Part shown: in pieces, positions 8,809 to 17,304 of the stretch | How the letters are laid out: each line of letters begins with the position of its first letter | Numbering within the stretch: position 1 is the first letter of the stretch | Assembly (NCBI RefSeq): GCF_000376885.1 | Contig: NZ_AQXR01000007.1 | Coordinates: forward strand, 1 to 64,000 | Length of the DNA stretch: 64,000 nucleotides | Source: Alloscardovia criceti DSM 17774 | Lineage (GTDB): Bacteria; Actinomycetota; Actinomycetes; Actinomycetales; Bifidobacteriaceae | Direction of reading: 5' to 3' | Notes under the pieces: model-generated | Databases searched by the model: none | What the model saw: the letters and a program-made list of their open reading frames with translations, nothing else | Told to the model about the DNA's origin: nothing | Translations under genes and position numbers: made by a program

Positions 8809-10677
8809 ATGCCTAGTATGAAGTTTTCCAACATTCTCTTGGAAACGAATCCACGCTCGGTTGCTTACCCAGGTTTGTACTGTAAGGCCGATCAGCCAGT
8901 AGTAGTAGATCCGCAATCGGGTGAGTGGACAATGCTTGCTGCAGGTCTGTATGACTTCACGACGTATTTCAATTCGTTGTCCGTGATGAAGTTGAAGCAG
9001 TACACCATTGCCAAGTCCTTCAGTCTGCACTTGGAGCTCAAAGGCGCTGCTTCTACTATCCAGCAAACAAAGTGCGATGTATTTGCTGCATATCCAGAAG
9101 CTGTGGAAGGCACAGAAAAGCATATTGAAGCATCCGAGGAATGGGTTTCCATTGATCTTCCTCTTGTCGTTGATGACGATGCTATCCTGGTGGCATTTAA
9201 TATTTCTACCGAGGGTCAAGTCTTCATTCGCAATTCCTACTATGAGGTGGCATACGATGGAGATCTGCGTGAGGTGAACCTTCTTTTGTCGACTACGACT
9301 TTCAAGAAGGAAAGCTACATCATCAATAATATTAACTTGATTAAGAAAAATATTATTGAATCCGAAGAAGAAATCTCCAAGCACTTCGACTACCTTGTGG
9401 TGGACAACGGTCGCACTCTGGATGCCGAAGCATTGAGCGGCGCACACACGACGGTGGTGCCAAATGATAATGTGGGCGGCGCCGGCGGCTTCACGCGAGG
9501 CATGATTACCGCGCTCGAGAGCGAAAAGACGACGCACGTCCTCCTCATGGATGATGACGTAGCTGTCTCGCCGGAAAGCATTAAGCGCACATATAACCTT
9601 CTTAAGATTGTCAACGACGAGTACAGCGAAGCCATGATTTCTGGCGCTATGCTGAACTTCGAAGTGGGCGAGGACCAGTGGGAAGACATCGGATACATGA
9701 CAGAGAGGGGTACCTTCTCTGCATGCAAGCCACCTCTGCACCTTACTCGCACCCAAGATCTCGTCTACAATGAAGCATTTACGCCTACACGCACCATGCG
9801 TGAGCAAATGTATGCGGCCTGGTGGTACTGCTGCATTCCAGTTAGCGTTATCCAGAAGAACGGTTTGCCTTTGCCAGTATTTGTGCGTTGCGATGACGCG
9901 GAGTATGGGATCCGTTGCAAGACAAAGTTCATTACCATGAACAGCCTGTGCGTATGGCACTTGTCCTTCTTTGAGCGTTACAACCCAGCCGTGGAGCGTT
10001 ATCAAACAACCCGTAACACGATGATTGCTCAGGCTACCTGTGGCATGGCTCCAAAGTCTGACTTTATGCGTGAATTGCACAACAACATCCGTCTGGAGCT
10101 CAAGAAGTTCAGCTACGAAAATGCAGAGCTCTGCTTGGACGCATTCGAAGACTTTATGAAGGGACCAGGCTTCTTTAGCCAGATTGGTAAGAGCGAAGAA
10201 ACCTTCATGGCTGCGAATAAGAAGAAGGAAAAGCTGGTGAGCCTCGAAGAATTGCAGGCTCAGGCAGATGCAGATCCTGATTTGCATGGTTTCAATATCA
10301 ACGAAGTAGATCGTCAGCTCATCGATGGCGATAAGCCTCGTAGTTTCGCAGAGCGTATCCACGATTTCATCACGGATAACGGACAGCGCGTGCTGAAGAG
10401 TGAGGGCAAAGGCTATGCGGTTATTCCTTTGCAGGGGTGGATTTACCCGGCAGGTGTGATTCGTGGTAAGAACAAGCTCATCGTGGTGGATTGGTATAAC
10501 CGCAAGGGGTGCATCCGTACTAAGGACGTGAAGCGCTACAACGAAATCCAAAAGCGATACAAGCGTGATTTGCGATACTTCAAGGCTAACGGGGATCGCA
10601 TCAAGGCAGAGTACGCACAAGCACGATCGAAGTTAACGTCCATGGAGTATTGGAAGAATTATTTGAAGATGGATTAA
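8809..10677 (+). CDS. GlfT2-like galactofuranosyltransferase A
   Basis: At 622 residues it is close to mycobacterial GlfT2 (about 637), a processive cytoplasmic-face enzyme that adds galactofuranose from UDP-Galf to a lipid-linked chain. The N-terminal ~180 residues form the beta-rich domain. The GT-A core follows, with NVGGAGGFTRG, the metal-site triad D248-D250 (LLMDDDVAV), the WWYCCIP segment, the acidic pair D362-D363 (CDDAEYG) expected to hold the catalytic base, and H384 (VWHLSFFE) as metal ligand. The spacing matches GlfT2. A C-terminal helical region completes it. The start at 8809 has AAAGGAAA upstream. It heads a block with an ABC exporter and a second GlfT2-like gene; glf, which makes UDP-Galf, lies downstream. 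Activity is inferred but all key residues are present. Confidence 0.9.
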   Translation: MPSMKFSNILLETNPRSVAYPGLYCKADQPVVVDPQSGEWTMLAAGLYDFTTYFNSLSVMKLKQYTIAKSFSLHLELKGAASTIQQTKCDVFAAYPEAVEGTEKHIEASEEWVSIDLPLVVDDDAILVAFNISTEGQVFIRNSYYEVAYDGDLREVNLLLSTTTFKKESYIINNINLIKKNIIESEEEISKHFDYLVVDNGRTLDAEALSGAHTTVVPNDNVGGAGGFTRGMITALESEKTTHVLLMDDDVAVSPESIKRTYNLLKIVNDEYSEAMISGAMLNFEVGEDQWEDIGYMTERGTFSACKPPLHLTRTQDLVYNEAFTPTRTMREQMYAAWWYCCIPVSVIQKNGLPLPVFVRCDDAEYGIRCKTKFITMNSLCVWHLSFFERYNPAVERYQTTRNTMIAQATCGMAPKSDFMRELHNNIRLELKKFSYENAELCLDAFEDFMKGPGFFSQIGKSEETFMAANKKKEKLVSLEELQAQADADPDLHGFNINEVDRQLIDGDKPRSFAERIHDFITDNGQRVLKSEGKGYAVIPLQGWIYPAGVIRGKNKLIVVDWYNRKGCIRTKDVKRYNEIQKRYKRDLRYFKANGDRIKAEYAQARSKLTSMEYWKNYLKMD

Positions 10678-10681
10678 TCTG

Positions 10682-10716
10682 AATGAGCTTACCCCGGTAA
10701 ATGTGGTAAGCTCATT
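10682..10716 (+). terminator. Hairpin between glfT2-like gene and exporter permease
   Basis: A perfect 12-bp stem (AATGAGCTTACC at 10682-10693, complement at 10705-10716) with an 11-base loop, starting just after the stop codon. It lacks a real T-run, so it may be a partial terminator, an mRNA 3'-end stabiliser or an attenuator that sets the ratio of transferase to exporter. Confidence 0.55.
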
Positions 10717-10749
10717 TGCTTGACTATTAATTGTAGGTCGGGGAATATA

Positions 10750-11586
10750 GTGAAGAATTTTTTCAATTCTATTGCTCAGCGTTACGGTTATGCATGGACC
10801 GTGCTGAAGGGGCTTGTACAAACGGATTTCAAACTGCGCTACCAAGGTTCGATCTTGGGTGTGGCTTGGTCTGTGCTCAAACCTTTGATGCTTTTCTGCG
10901 TCATGTATGTCGTTTTCGGCCGATTCTTGCGCATGTCGGATGGCACCTCCACCTATCCGGTGGTACTGCTTTTGGGTATTAGCTCGTGGCAGTTTGTTAC
11001 CGAGTCCGTGGGAATTGGCTTGCGCTCCATCGTGGATCGCGGAGATTTGCTGAGAAAGATTCACTTTCCGAACTATATCGTGGTCGTTTCGGCCACGGTA
11101 GGCGCCATGATTAGCTACGCTATCAACCTGCTCGTTGTACTCGTTTTCGCTCTTTTCGCGCACGTGCAGTTCACGTGGAAGGTACTGCTCGTTCCACTTA
11201 ATATCATTCAGCTCTATGCGTTTACGCTGGGCTTGACACTGATTATGGCGACGATTTATGTGTACTTCCGTGATATGGCGCATATTTGGGATGTTTTGGC
11301 GCAGATTATTTTCTATGCTATGCCAATTATTTACCCGCTGACCTACGTCACCAACCGTGGCGGTATGCTGGCGGAGCTTGCACGTTTGGAATTACTCAAC
11401 CCGTTTGCTCAAACAATTCAGGATATTCGGCATAATCTGGTCGCTCCAGAAACTCAGCCAACTATTTGGAATTCATTTGCAAATCCTATCGCGCAGTTAT
11501 TCCCAGTCGTTCTTACGATTATTACGCTATGGTTCGGCGTATATATCTTCCGTAAGTACAGTCGCAAATTTGCTGAGGTGATGTAA
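10750..11586 (+). CDS. wzm: Polysaccharide ABC exporter permease (Wzm-like)
   Basis: A 278-residue ABC-2 type permease with a cytoplasmic N-terminal amphipathic stretch, the conserved LVQTDFKLRYQGSILGVAW motif and six hydrophobic segments, as in Wzm/TagG/RfbA exporters of lipid-linked polysaccharides. The open frame begins at a TTG (10720), but GTG at 10750 follows GGGGA at good spacing and gives the usual family N-terminus. Its stop codon overlaps the start of the ATPase gene by one base (TAATG), so the two are translationally coupled. Flanked on both sides by GlfT2-like genes, it is predicted to flip a galactofuranose-containing glycan across the membrane. Confidence 0.9.
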   Translation: MKNFFNSIAQRYGYAWTVLKGLVQTDFKLRYQGSILGVAWSVLKPLMLFCVMYVVFGRFLRMSDGTSTYPVVLLLGISSWQFVTESVGIGLRSIVDRGDLLRKIHFPNYIVVVSATVGAMISYAINLLVVLVFALFAHVQFTWKVLLVPLNIIQLYAFTLGLTLIMATIYVYFRDMAHIWDVLAQIIFYAMPIIYPLTYVTNRGGMLAELARLELLNPFAQTIQDIRHNLVAPETQPTIWNSFANPIAQLFPVVLTIITLWFGVYIFRKYSRKFAEVM

Positions 11587-12875
11587 TGGTAGAAGCAGCA
11601 GACGCTCTTACAGCAGTCCGAAGCTTTGAAAATCAGCCTGTAGTACTCAAGGCAGAGCACGTTTCAAAATACTTTAAGCTTCCTACAGAGCAGGCAAATG
11701 GCCTGAAGCAAGCATTTATCAACTGGACGCGTGGCATCAAGGGCTATAAGCGTCAGGATGTGTTAAAAGACATCAACTTTGAAGTGCATCAGGGTGAGTT
11801 TTTCGGTATCGTCGGTCGAAATGGTGGCGGGAAATCCACGCTACTCAAGCTGATTTCTCAGATTTACTATCCAGAAAACGGCTCTATCGAAGTTTCCGGT
11901 AAGTTAGTGCCATTCATCGAACTGGGTGTGGGCTTTAATCCAGAATTGACCGGCCGCGAAAATATTTATCTCAACGGTTCTCTGCTGGGTTTTAGCAAAG
12001 AAGAAGTCGATGAGATGTACGACGATATCGTCGAATTCGCTGAGCTGGAAGACTTCATGGATCAAAAGCTCAAGAATTACTCCTCTGGTATGCAGGTGCG
12101 TTTGGCTTTCTCCGTGGCTATCAAGGCTCAAGGCGATATCTTGGTACTGGATGAAGTGCTAGCGGTGGGAGATGAGGCATTCCAGCGCAAATGTGATGAC
12201 TTCTTTACAGAAATCAAAAAAGACCCAACCAAGACTGTTATTTTGGTTACCCATGATATGAATTCTGTGAAGCGTTACTGCACACGTGCCATGATGATTT
12301 CTCAGGGTGAAGTGCTGGCTATTGGTGATCCGGAATCCGTTTCCGAGCAGTACACCATGGAAAACTTGCGCGCGGAAAAGAAAGAATCGGCAAAGCAGCG
12401 TGAGCTCAATGGCGGTTATCCAAATGGTCTCAATGAGAAGTGCCCGATTTTGAAGACTACGGCTGTGTCTTCGCCCATTATGACCAGCAAGGATACTTTC
12501 CGCTTCCAGGTGGAGTATCAGTATGATGAGCCGGGTGATTTTTACCTCGCCATTGCTTTGCACGACCTGCGTCGCGGTGGCATCACCTACGATACGGGTG
12601 CAAAAGTCTTTAAAATGACCCAGCATGGACATCACACGGTGGAATTTGAACTGCCATTGAATCTCTTCAACAACGGCGAATTCCGCTTGTATACATCTCT
12701 GCGCATCCCAAGCCCTACAAATCCGAAGACCACGGATGCGGTAGGTGTGGCCATTGATGATCGCGCGTGTGATTTTGCAATTCGTGACGAACGTAATGAA
12801 GAATATGCCTTGCTGAGCCAGCGTGCTGTGCAGATTACGCCGGTAGATAGCAACGCGGTAATTATCGAAAAATAA
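11586..12875 (+). CDS. wzt: Polysaccharide ABC exporter ATPase (Wzt-like) with C-terminal glycan-binding-type domain
   Basis: A 429-residue ATPase. The nucleotide-binding domain (about 15-260) has Walker A GRNGGGKST (about 77-85), signature YSSGMQVRLA (about 166), Walker B ILVLDEVLAVGD (about 184-195) and the switch histidine in VTHDMNS. Residues ~275-429 form a beta-rich extension. In Wzt proteins of the Wzm/Wzt-dependent O-antigen pathway such a domain recognises the finished, often terminally modified, polysaccharide before export. The TagH/RfbB ATPases without substrate selection lack it. Coupled to the permease by a one-base overlap and followed 37 bases later by the second GlfT2-like gene. 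Confidence 0.9.
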   Translation: MVEAADALTAVRSFENQPVVLKAEHVSKYFKLPTEQANGLKQAFINWTRGIKGYKRQDVLKDINFEVHQGEFFGIVGRNGGGKSTLLKLISQIYYPENGSIEVSGKLVPFIELGVGFNPELTGRENIYLNGSLLGFSKEEVDEMYDDIVEFAELEDFMDQKLKNYSSGMQVRLAFSVAIKAQGDILVLDEVLAVGDEAFQRKCDDFFTEIKKDPTKTVILVTHDMNSVKRYCTRAMMISQGEVLAIGDPESVSEQYTMENLRAEKKESAKQRELNGGYPNGLNEKCPILKTTAVSSPIMTSKDTFRFQVEYQYDEPGDFYLAIALHDLRRGGITYDTGAKVFKMTQHGHHTVEFELPLNLFNNGEFRLYTSLRIPSPTNPKTTDAVGVAIDDRACDFAIRDERNEEYALLSQRAVQITPVDSNAVIIEK

Positions 12876-12912
12876 CGCATGACAGTCATGCCGATGATAA
12901 AGGAATTGTGAT

Positions 12913-14925
12913 ATGTGGGAAACAGTGTCGAGAGTAGTATTCCCCGTACAAGACGCCGAGCAAACAATGCCACTCTATGCCATTGACTGGGTTGCTCCAC
13001 ACGTCAAGGATGCTACCCTCGATGGGCGCATTGATATGCTCCACATGGGTGTAGATTCTCTGAATCAGACGGCATTTCAAAAGCTCATCCGGCACAGCGG
13101 TGCTGCTCAGGCAGGCGTGAGCTCGAAGGACTTTACAGTATCGGGACGTACCACCTTGCGAGTTCGACCAGGCGGGCACGTGTCTTTGTGTACATACTTC
13201 AATGCTTTCCCAGCCTCTTACTGGCGCCGGTGGACGCGCGTCAGCACCGTGCAGTTGAGCGTACAAGTCCAAGGCTCAGGTGTGCTCAATGTGTACCGCT
13301 CGAGCGGGCGTGGGCTGATTTATCCAGTCAGTTCGCAGGATTTCTCGGCCACTGAGCTGACAGCACTGAATTGCGAAATCCCTATGACGAATCTCATGGA
13401 TGGCGGATATTTCTGGTTTGATATAGAAGCCAATGAAACCGATCGAGTCATCGTCAAGGATGCCCGGTGGCAGGTGCCTCTGGGCTCGCGGGCAGGTGGC
13501 GAAGGTGCAGAGGACAAGCGTTTATCCATTGCCATTACGACATTTAATCGTGCTCGCTACTGCCTCAATCAGCTACAAACGATTGCACAGGCAGAAGAGC
13601 TGCGCAAACGCCTAGATACGATTTACTGCACGGATCAAGGCACGGAGCTCGTGCGTGAACTGCCGGAATTCGCGGAAGTTGCAGAAAACTTGGGCGACCA
13701 GCTCACCTATCTGCGCCAAGGTAACATTGGTGGCTCGGGGGGTTTCTCCCGCGGCATGTATGAAACGGTGATGGCAGGCAAAAGCTCACATGTGCTTTTG
13801 CTCGATGACGATGCTATCTCTGAGCCTGAGTCCATTTTGCGTGCTATCCAATTTACGGATTATGCGCCGCGTCCGGTGCTCGTTGGCGGTGGCATGCTCC
13901 ACCTCGATAACCGCACTATGCTCTACACGCAGGGGGAACGTTTAGATTTACATCGTATGGTGGTATCCTCTTCTGCCGAACTGCCATATAACCATGATTT
14001 CTCCGTGGACAGTCTACGCGATAGTCCGGAGCGGCATCAGCGTGTGGATAGCGACTTTAATGGCTGGTGGATGTGCCTTATTCCGGTGGAGTGTATCAAG
14101 CAAATCGGCTTATCCTTGCCTGTTTTCATTAAATTTGATGATATGGAGTATGGCGTGCGTGCTAAGCGTGCAGGCTTCCCAACCGTGTGCTTGCCGGGTG
14201 TGGCTGTGTGGCATCAGGCATGGCATGATAAAGATCCTTCACGCACGTGGGAAGAGTACTTCATGCATAGGAATCGCTGGATAGCGGGGCTTATGCTCAA
14301 TCCGGACAATCCGCCGCGCATGATGGTGGAAAACATGTATGGGGCTAGCCGACTCGGGCTGGGTTTTGCATACTCGGCGATGGCTTTGCATACGCAGGCC
14401 TTGCGGGATATTGTGCGTGGGCCGGAGTATATGGTGTCTGTCATGTCCACAAAGTTGGGCGAAGTGCGCCAGCTACGTGGTATGTTTGAGGATGCTCAGA
14501 CGCGTGCCAGCATCGATGATTTCCCTGAAGTGCTGGGTGAGGCTCAGTCGCCGCGCTTGCATCCAATTCCTCGCTCTGCGCGGTATAAGAGTGCGTTTAA
14601 GCAGATTTTCCGTAGCTTTACCTCAAATGTGAAGGCTGCGGATGCAAAGAATCCTGAAGCCATCGTGCCATCACAAGATTTCATGTGGGCATGGCTTGCC
14701 ATGGGCGGTTTAAAATCGGCTCTGGTCAGTGCCCCAGATGGGAATTCCGTGGCCTGGTTTAAGCGTGACGATGCCATGTTTAGGCGCAGTATGATAGCCG
14801 AATACCGTGCTACGCGTGCGATTCTGAAGAATTGGAAAGCCTTGTCGCATCAGTACCGTTCCTCACAGTTTGCATCGCTGGAAACCTGGGCCAAGATCTT
14901 CGAAGCAAACGCCATTAAGGACTAA
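12913..14925 (+). CDS. GlfT2-like galactofuranosyltransferase B
   Basis: A 670-residue second member of the GlfT2 family. A beta-rich N-terminal domain (about 1-190) precedes a GT-A domain with LSIAITTFNRARYC (near 200), NIGGSGGFSRGM, the triad D298-D300 (LLLDDDAIS), WWMCLIP, the pair D409-D410 (KFDDMEYGVR) and H434 (VAVWHQAW). Relative spacing mirrors copy A, but overall sequence similarity is only moderate, so the two likely add different linkages or act at different stages (initiation versus elongation), like GlfT1 and GlfT2 of mycobacteria. AAAGGAA precedes the start with a long spacing. The Nudix gene begins three bases after the stop, indicating one operon. Confidence 0.9.
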   Translation: MWETVSRVVFPVQDAEQTMPLYAIDWVAPHVKDATLDGRIDMLHMGVDSLNQTAFQKLIRHSGAAQAGVSSKDFTVSGRTTLRVRPGGHVSLCTYFNAFPASYWRRWTRVSTVQLSVQVQGSGVLNVYRSSGRGLIYPVSSQDFSATELTALNCEIPMTNLMDGGYFWFDIEANETDRVIVKDARWQVPLGSRAGGEGAEDKRLSIAITTFNRARYCLNQLQTIAQAEELRKRLDTIYCTDQGTELVRELPEFAEVAENLGDQLTYLRQGNIGGSGGFSRGMYETVMAGKSSHVLLLDDDAISEPESILRAIQFTDYAPRPVLVGGGMLHLDNRTMLYTQGERLDLHRMVVSSSAELPYNHDFSVDSLRDSPERHQRVDSDFNGWWMCLIPVECIKQIGLSLPVFIKFDDMEYGVRAKRAGFPTVCLPGVAVWHQAWHDKDPSRTWEEYFMHRNRWIAGLMLNPDNPPRMMVENMYGASRLGLGFAYSAMALHTQALRDIVRGPEYMVSVMSTKLGEVRQLRGMFEDAQTRASIDDFPEVLGEAQSPRLHPIPRSARYKSAFKQIFRSFTSNVKAADAKNPEAIVPSQDFMWAWLAMGGLKSALVSAPDGNSVAWFKRDDAMFRRSMIAEYRATRAILKNWKALSHQYRSSQFASLETWAKIFEANAIKD

Positions 14926-14928
14926 ACC

Positions 14929-15510
14929 ATGCCAGAAATCCCTCTTGAAGAAATATCACGCCGCGAGGTGTATCGCGAGGTCGGTGGTGCAGACTTCACT
15001 GTCACCGAGATCCAAACGCGAGTGAAGGCTACTCAAGAGCCGGCGCAGTTTAACGTGGTTTCCATCAAGAATGGTGTACCGGGCACAGTTTGTGTCATCC
15101 AGTCCCGCGATGGGAAATTCCTGATAGGCAAGCATTGGCGCGTCTCTACACAGCAGTGGGCGTGGGAATTTCCGCGGGGCATGGGCGAGGCGGGTGAAAC
15201 CGTAGAAGGTACGGCGCTGCGCGAGCTCCAAGAAGAAACCGGTATTACGGAATCCGACATAACAGGCAAACCAAGAAATTTAGGCTTCTTCTATCCAGAC
15301 ACGGGTTTGCAGTCCATCAAGGTAGCGGCTGTGGAAATACAGCTTGCAGAGGGGGCACACGGGTCTGCGGCTCACGCGGATTGGGAGCTGAGCGGGGGTA
15401 CACAATGGCTGAGCGCCGATGAACTCAGATCCTGGATATCCTCGGGCGAAATGACGGATGGCATGACCTTGGTAGCGTTTGCCCTGTGGGAAGCGCATCA
15501 CCGGGCGTAA
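14929..15510 (+). CDS. Nudix hydrolase
   Basis: A 193-residue protein with a complete Nudix box G-x5-E-x7-REL-x-EE-x-GI at about residues 83-106 (GMGEAGE ... RELQEETGI). The surrounding fold resembles ADP-ribose or nucleoside-diphosphate-sugar pyrophosphatases: NVVSIKNGVPGTVCVIQSRDG precedes the box and a WLSADELRSWI segment follows it. These enzymes split a pyrophosphate bond between a nucleotide and its partner group. Placed three bases behind the second GlfT2-like gene, it could trim UDP- or dTDP-sugars of the pathway, or be a housekeeping ADP-ribose pyrophosphatase. The substrate cannot be read from sequence. It faces the next gene with only seven bases between stop codons and no terminator hairpin. 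Confidence 0.85.
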   Translation: MPEIPLEEISRREVYREVGGADFTVTEIQTRVKATQEPAQFNVVSIKNGVPGTVCVIQSRDGKFLIGKHWRVSTQQWAWEFPRGMGEAGETVEGTALRELQEETGITESDITGKPRNLGFFYPDTGLQSIKVAAVEIQLAEGAHGSAAHADWELSGGTQWLSADELRSWISSGEMTDGMTLVAFALWEAHHRA

Positions 15511-15517
15511 ACGCGGC

Positions 15518-17092
15518 TCATTCCAGCGTTTCTTGAGGGGAGAAAACCAGCGTTTGCGTATCGCCGCGTAGGGATTTCCACTCCTCAAAAAGATTGATAG
15601 CTTCTGGTAGCACGGTCAAAGCCAGCGCAGTAATAGGCACGAGCCAAATACTGATATTATCCGGCAGCAGATGCTCATTCTGGTCGAAAAACCAACTCAC
15701 CAGCGCTAAACCAAGAGACAGCAGACCGCCGCGCTTCAAGGTTTTCAGGTCATCCTCGCGTGAGTGGGTTTCATTTGCCCTCGAAATGGCATAGTCGATA
15801 TCCGCCACATGCTGCAAATCTCCACTGCGCCAGCACTCGATGGATGCGCGCGCGTTGTAGCAGAAAGAGGTAAATTCCACGGCCGGCATGTGGCTGAGGA
15901 TCTTGCTGGAAGCGCCTGCGAGGAATTGCAGTTGAGCGTGGGACACAACCTCTTTCGAGCTGCTTTCTGCCGTATCATCGAGGGTTTTACGGGAAGCGCG
16001 CGGATGCTCGCTCATGTATTCGATAAAGCAGTTATGCGTATCCGTCGTGTGAGACTGCTCATCCTCGTTCTGTACTTTGACGCTAATCCACTCTGTATCG
16101 TGCTGCTCGGCAATGGCGAGCTGGTAAATAAACTGGTAAAAATCCGTGCAGGCATCCTGCAGAGCTTGTGCTTGGGATGAGGACAGCTGCGCGAATTTTT
16201 CTGTAATGCGGTGGAAGGTTTTACTGCGATAATTGCAGAAAAGCTGAGTAAATTCCCGCTCATCAAAGACAAAATCGGAGTCGATACTCGTGATAAACCG
16301 CTGCGCAATGGGCAGGAATTGCTTCATCGTTTCAGGGACGTTTAACGGGCGCGCGGTAATATCGAAGAACTCGTAGCGTACAAGACCACTATTAATGGCT
16401 TGATTCCAATCATTCCACCGCTTTTCCAGAAGGCTCAGCTCACCCTCGCGGAAGCCAAAAGCCTGCTCATGCAGCTCACGCAGGCGTTGGAAGATGCGTT
16501 CAGGTTCATCGGCAGGCTCTGGCAGGGCTGTACTGATAGGTGTGAAGTCGGATTCTGTAAAATGCTTGTGCTCGAGCAAAGGTGTGAGGGCTGATCGTTT
16601 GAGCTCTTGTGGTGTTTTCAAGTGCCTTGGACTGTGGTGTGCACTGTCTGTCTCGGCTATGAAGAATTTGAGAAGCATCTGTGGGAAAGTCGGCGCATTT
16701 CCGCGGATAATAATCGGCGGTTTATCGCGGTAGGACAATCCCAGTATATTGTGCACATCATGCGGGCCGACGGCCAGCATAAATATACCATCGATGATTT
16801 CGGGCCACGTGCACACGATGCTGGTGTCTTTGAGGTAGGCCGTGCGCAGTACGCCGGCGAGGTATTGGTAATACTCCGGATGGGCGTGGAGGAGCCTGAG
16901 CGCGGTATGAGAGGATGCATTCCACAGCTGCGCAATGTCGATGTCATCACCCTCAGCCTGAATTTGCGCGGTAACCGCATCCCACATGCGTTGCTGTTCG
17001 GCGGAGTCGAGATTGCTGACGCGAATGCCTTGATGACGGTCTTTGAGGGGGTGTAATGCGCGGCGCTGTGCGGATGATGATTCTTCTCTCAT
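15518..17092 (-). CDS. Unrecognised 524-residue membrane-anchored protein
   Basis: I do not recognise this protein. Residues ~1-435 look soluble, mostly helical and rich in charged residues, with a Trp/Pro patch (TWPEIIDGIFMLAVGPHDV, near 95-113) and many His and Glu residues. Two hydrophobic segments lie near the C-terminus (about 452-466 and 480-498), followed by a short acidic tail (EEWKSLRGDTQTL). No signal peptide is present, so the bulk is probably cytoplasmic. A TATACT hexamer (17105-17100) seven bases before the ATG, with no ribosome-binding site, suggests a leaderless message. It is the only minus-strand gene between the exporter block and glf, and is transcribed away from glf's terminator. 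A link to polysaccharide export is possible only by location. Confidence 0.7.
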   Translation of the reverse strand: MREESSSAQRRALHPLKDRHQGIRVSNLDSAEQQRMWDAVTAQIQAEGDDIDIAQLWNASSHTALRLLHAHPEYYQYLAGVLRTAYLKDTSIVCTWPEIIDGIFMLAVGPHDVHNILGLSYRDKPPIIIRGNAPTFPQMLLKFFIAETDSAHHSPRHLKTPQELKRSALTPLLEHKHFTESDFTPISTALPEPADEPERIFQRLRELHEQAFGFREGELSLLEKRWNDWNQAINSGLVRYEFFDITARPLNVPETMKQFLPIAQRFITSIDSDFVFDEREFTQLFCNYRSKTFHRITEKFAQLSSSQAQALQDACTDFYQFIYQLAIAEQHDTEWISVKVQNEDEQSHTTDTHNCFIEYMSEHPRASRKTLDDTAESSSKEVVSHAQLQFLAGASSKILSHMPAVEFTSFCYNARASIECWRSGDLQHVADIDYAISRANETHSREDDLKTLKRGGLLSLGLALVSWFFDQNEHLLPDNISIWLVPITALALTVLPEAINLFEEWKSLRGDTQTLVFSPQETLE

Positions 17093-17235
17093 GGTTTTAA
17101 GTATAGAGAGTGTTCGAGCCGAAGAAGAAAGTTTCCAAGCCGCAGACTAAACAATAAAAGAGCCTCCCGGTGTGAGCGTCGAGAAAACACGTGCGGGCTA
17201 CTGTCGAGAAGAATTCTATGCAATGTCGTGTGCTG

Positions 17236-17282
17236 ATAAAAAATGTGCTGTGGCGGTATTGAATAGACCAGCACAGCACATT
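17236..17282 (-). terminator. Terminator of glf
   Basis: An 11-bp stem (17242-17252 with 17272-17282) read on the minus strand, followed by a run of six T (complement of AAAAAA at 17238-17243). It sits 23 bases beyond the glf stop codon and separates glf from the unrecognised gene downstream. Confidence 0.8.
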
Positions 17283-17304
17283 ATGAATTGCTTTGTAAAA
17301 GCCG

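Noticed and set aside
8686-10620. 644-codon open frame on the minus strand
   Set aside because: It is fully antisense to the GlfT2-like gene, has no ribosome-binding site or recognisable domain, and arises from codon bias.
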